Origin: Candidatus Rokubacteria bacterium RIFCSPLOWO2_02_FULL_72_37
Lineage (GTDB): Bacteria > Methylomirabilota > Methylomirabilia > Rokubacteriales > CSP1-6
DNA length: 5,116 bases
Direction: 5' to 3'
Assembly (NCBI GenBank): GCA_001790315.1
Contig: MGCE01000117.1
Location: 1-5,116 of the forward strand
The notes under the pieces were generated by a model. It was not told the origin of the DNA. It saw only the letters and a list, made by a program, of their open reading frames with translations, and did no database searches. How positions within the stretch are numbered: position 1 is the first letter of the stretch; the number at the start of each line of letters is the position of its first letter. Both the position numbers and the translations under genes were made by a program. Positions 4,238 to 5,116 of this stretch are shown here, piece by piece.

Positions 4238-5116
4238 ATGGCAGCCCTGATCTCGGAGATCGTGTATCGCGGCATCTTCCAGAAGAACCTCGCCGCCCGC
4301 ATCGCGCGCGGCATCGTGTTCTCGGCGCGCAAGTCGGGGCGCTGGGGCATCGCGTTCGGCCGCTACGGGGACAGCCCGCAGCGCAACGGGATCCCGGCGA
4401 AGGACTTCGCGATCGTCGCCGACTCCAAGGAAGAGCTGGAGCAGAACATGGCGCGCTTCGAGCCGAAGCACACCGACGTGACGATCGTGCTCGACGACAC
4501 GCTCGCCAAGGGCGTGGAGTCGTGGGCGTGGTACGGGCTTCAGCCGATCAACCGGCTGACCGTGCCGAACGGCACCGTGCTGATGACCTCGGTGCAGAGC
4601 TTCGAGGAGCTCCTGAAGGACATCCACAAGAAGGACGCGCCGTACACGCTCGCGCTGCTCCGCGCCAAGGCCTCGTTCTCCGGTCTCTGGGTCCACAAGG
4701 AGGACCACACGGAGGCCCGCGTGCTCGGCGCGCTCGCGAAGATCGCGCCGTCGTTCCTCACGCTGGACGCCGTGTGCGCCGCCGTCAAGGAGATGGAGTG
4801 GGGCTCGGATCTCAAGGCCGAGTCCGCGAAGAAGGCGCACGGCCGGCTCGAGACGCGCGGCGTGAAGATGACCGAGGGGAACGCCGAGATCCCGTACTCG
4901 TTCCAGATGCCGAAGTGGTGGGAGATGCGTGAGGGGGTCACGATTCCGGCCATCCCGGTCGGCAAGCCGAAGGAGGCGGGGAAGGGCTACGTACCGGAAC
5001 GCAACCCCTACTTCAAGAAGTTCACCACTCGCACGATGCGGCCGGTCATCGACTTCGACACGTGCGTGAAGTGCACGCTCTGCTGGATCCAGTGCCCGGA
5101 CTCCTGCTTCGACGTG
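4238..5116 (+). CDS. 2-oxoacid (pyruvate-type):ferredoxin oxidoreductase, fused gamma/delta subunit, 3' end outside the window
   Basis: Seen: 293 codons open to the window edge with no stop. Residues about 1-185 look like the gamma domain of the pyruvate/2-oxoacid:ferredoxin oxidoreductase family: YRGIFQKNLAARIARGIVFSA, then FGRYGDSPQRNG (40-51), which corresponds to the family's P-x-YG-x-E-x-RGG-type segment, then FAIV. A linker (about 186-265) leads into a delta-type ferredoxin domain with C276-x2-C279-x2-C282-x3-C286-P, a 4Fe-4S motif. The second cluster motif would lie beyond the window. Family role: oxidative decarboxylation of a 2-oxoacid such as pyruvate to acyl-CoA with reduction of ferredoxin, in the cytoplasm. 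The thiamine-diphosphate and main catalytic parts are in the alpha and beta subunits, expected just downstream. Odd: the usual G-x-GGQG motif at the start of gamma domains is not present. The substrate is therefore uncertain; other 2-oxoacids, or oxalate as in oxalate oxidoreductase, are possible. The ATG has a consensus ribosome site and its own promoter; the gene is cytoplasmic, with no signal peptide. Confidence 0.85.
   Translation, partial: MAALISEIVYRGIFQKNLAARIARGIVFSARKSGRWGIAFGRYGDSPQRNGIPAKDFAIVADSKEELEQNMARFEPKHTDVTIVLDDTLAKGVESWAWYGLQPINRLTVPNGTVLMTSVQSFEELLKDIHKKDAPYTLALLRAKASFSGLWVHKEDHTEARVLGALAKIAPSFLTLDAVCAAVKEMEWGSDLKAESAKKAHGRLETRGVKMTEGNAEIPYSFQMPKWWEMREGVTIPAIPVGKPKEAGKGYVPERNPYFKKFTTRTMRPVIDFDTCVKCTLCWIQCPDSCFDV

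Noticed and set aside
4184..4840. 218-codon minus-strand frame, and a 236-codon plus-strand frame at 4222-4932
   Set aside because: Both are shadows of the oxidoreductase gene that starts at 4238, whose frame carries the 4Fe-4S cysteine motif and a consensus ribosome site.
1..5116. CRISPR array, tRNA/rRNA genes, insertion sequences, attachment sites
   Set aside because: I saw no regularly spaced repeats, tRNA-like cloverleaf, rRNA segment, transposase or terminal inverted repeats on reading the window. Composition is even across the genes.

Overview
The window is about 70% G+C, strongly G/C-biased at third codon positions, and all supported genes lie on the + strand. It suggests a high-GC Gram-negative bacterium: there are Sec signal peptides, a predicted outer-membrane beta-barrel and a 2-oxoacid:ferredoxin oxidoreductase subunit. 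Lineages such as Methylomirabilota/Rokubacteria or a deltaproteobacterial group would fit, but this is an impression and not a demonstrated placement.

Layout. (1) 26-829 encodes a 267-residue secreted protein of two immunoglobulin-like beta domains, resembling PapD-type or DUF916-like periplasmic chaperones. (2) 795-3296 overlaps it by 35 bases. It encodes an 833-residue exported protein with a signal peptide, a small N-terminal domain like that of pilus secretins (CpaC/RcpA type), a long region that reads as an outer-membrane beta-barrel, and three C-terminal SdrD-B/carboxypeptidase-regulatory-like beta domains. (3) 3297-3496 is a non-coding, signal-rich stretch. It holds a GC hairpin directly after the stop codon, phased TGACG repeats, a candidate sigma-54 (-24/-12) promoter, a 7-bp-arm palindrome over that promoter's start point, and a second sigma-70-like promoter. 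(4) 3497-4126 encodes a small secreted, four-cysteine, beta-rich protein that could be a surface or pilin-like subunit. (5) 4127-4237 holds a small hairpin, a good TTGACA/TATCTT promoter and a strong Shine-Dalgarno. (6) 4238 to the window end is the 5' part of a fused gamma/delta subunit of a pyruvate-type 2-oxoacid:ferredoxin oxidoreductase, cut by the window edge inside its ferredoxin domain.

How the genes may work together. The first three genes have the parts of a chaperone/outer-membrane-pore/subunit export system, but none is a textbook chaperone-usher component. I read them as a candidate non-canonical surface-structure module. The first two are translationally coupled, and the subunit gene has its own, possibly sigma-54-controlled, promoter. 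The oxidoreductase gene has its own promoter and is probably a separate metabolic operon, with the catalytic subunits expected downstream of the window.
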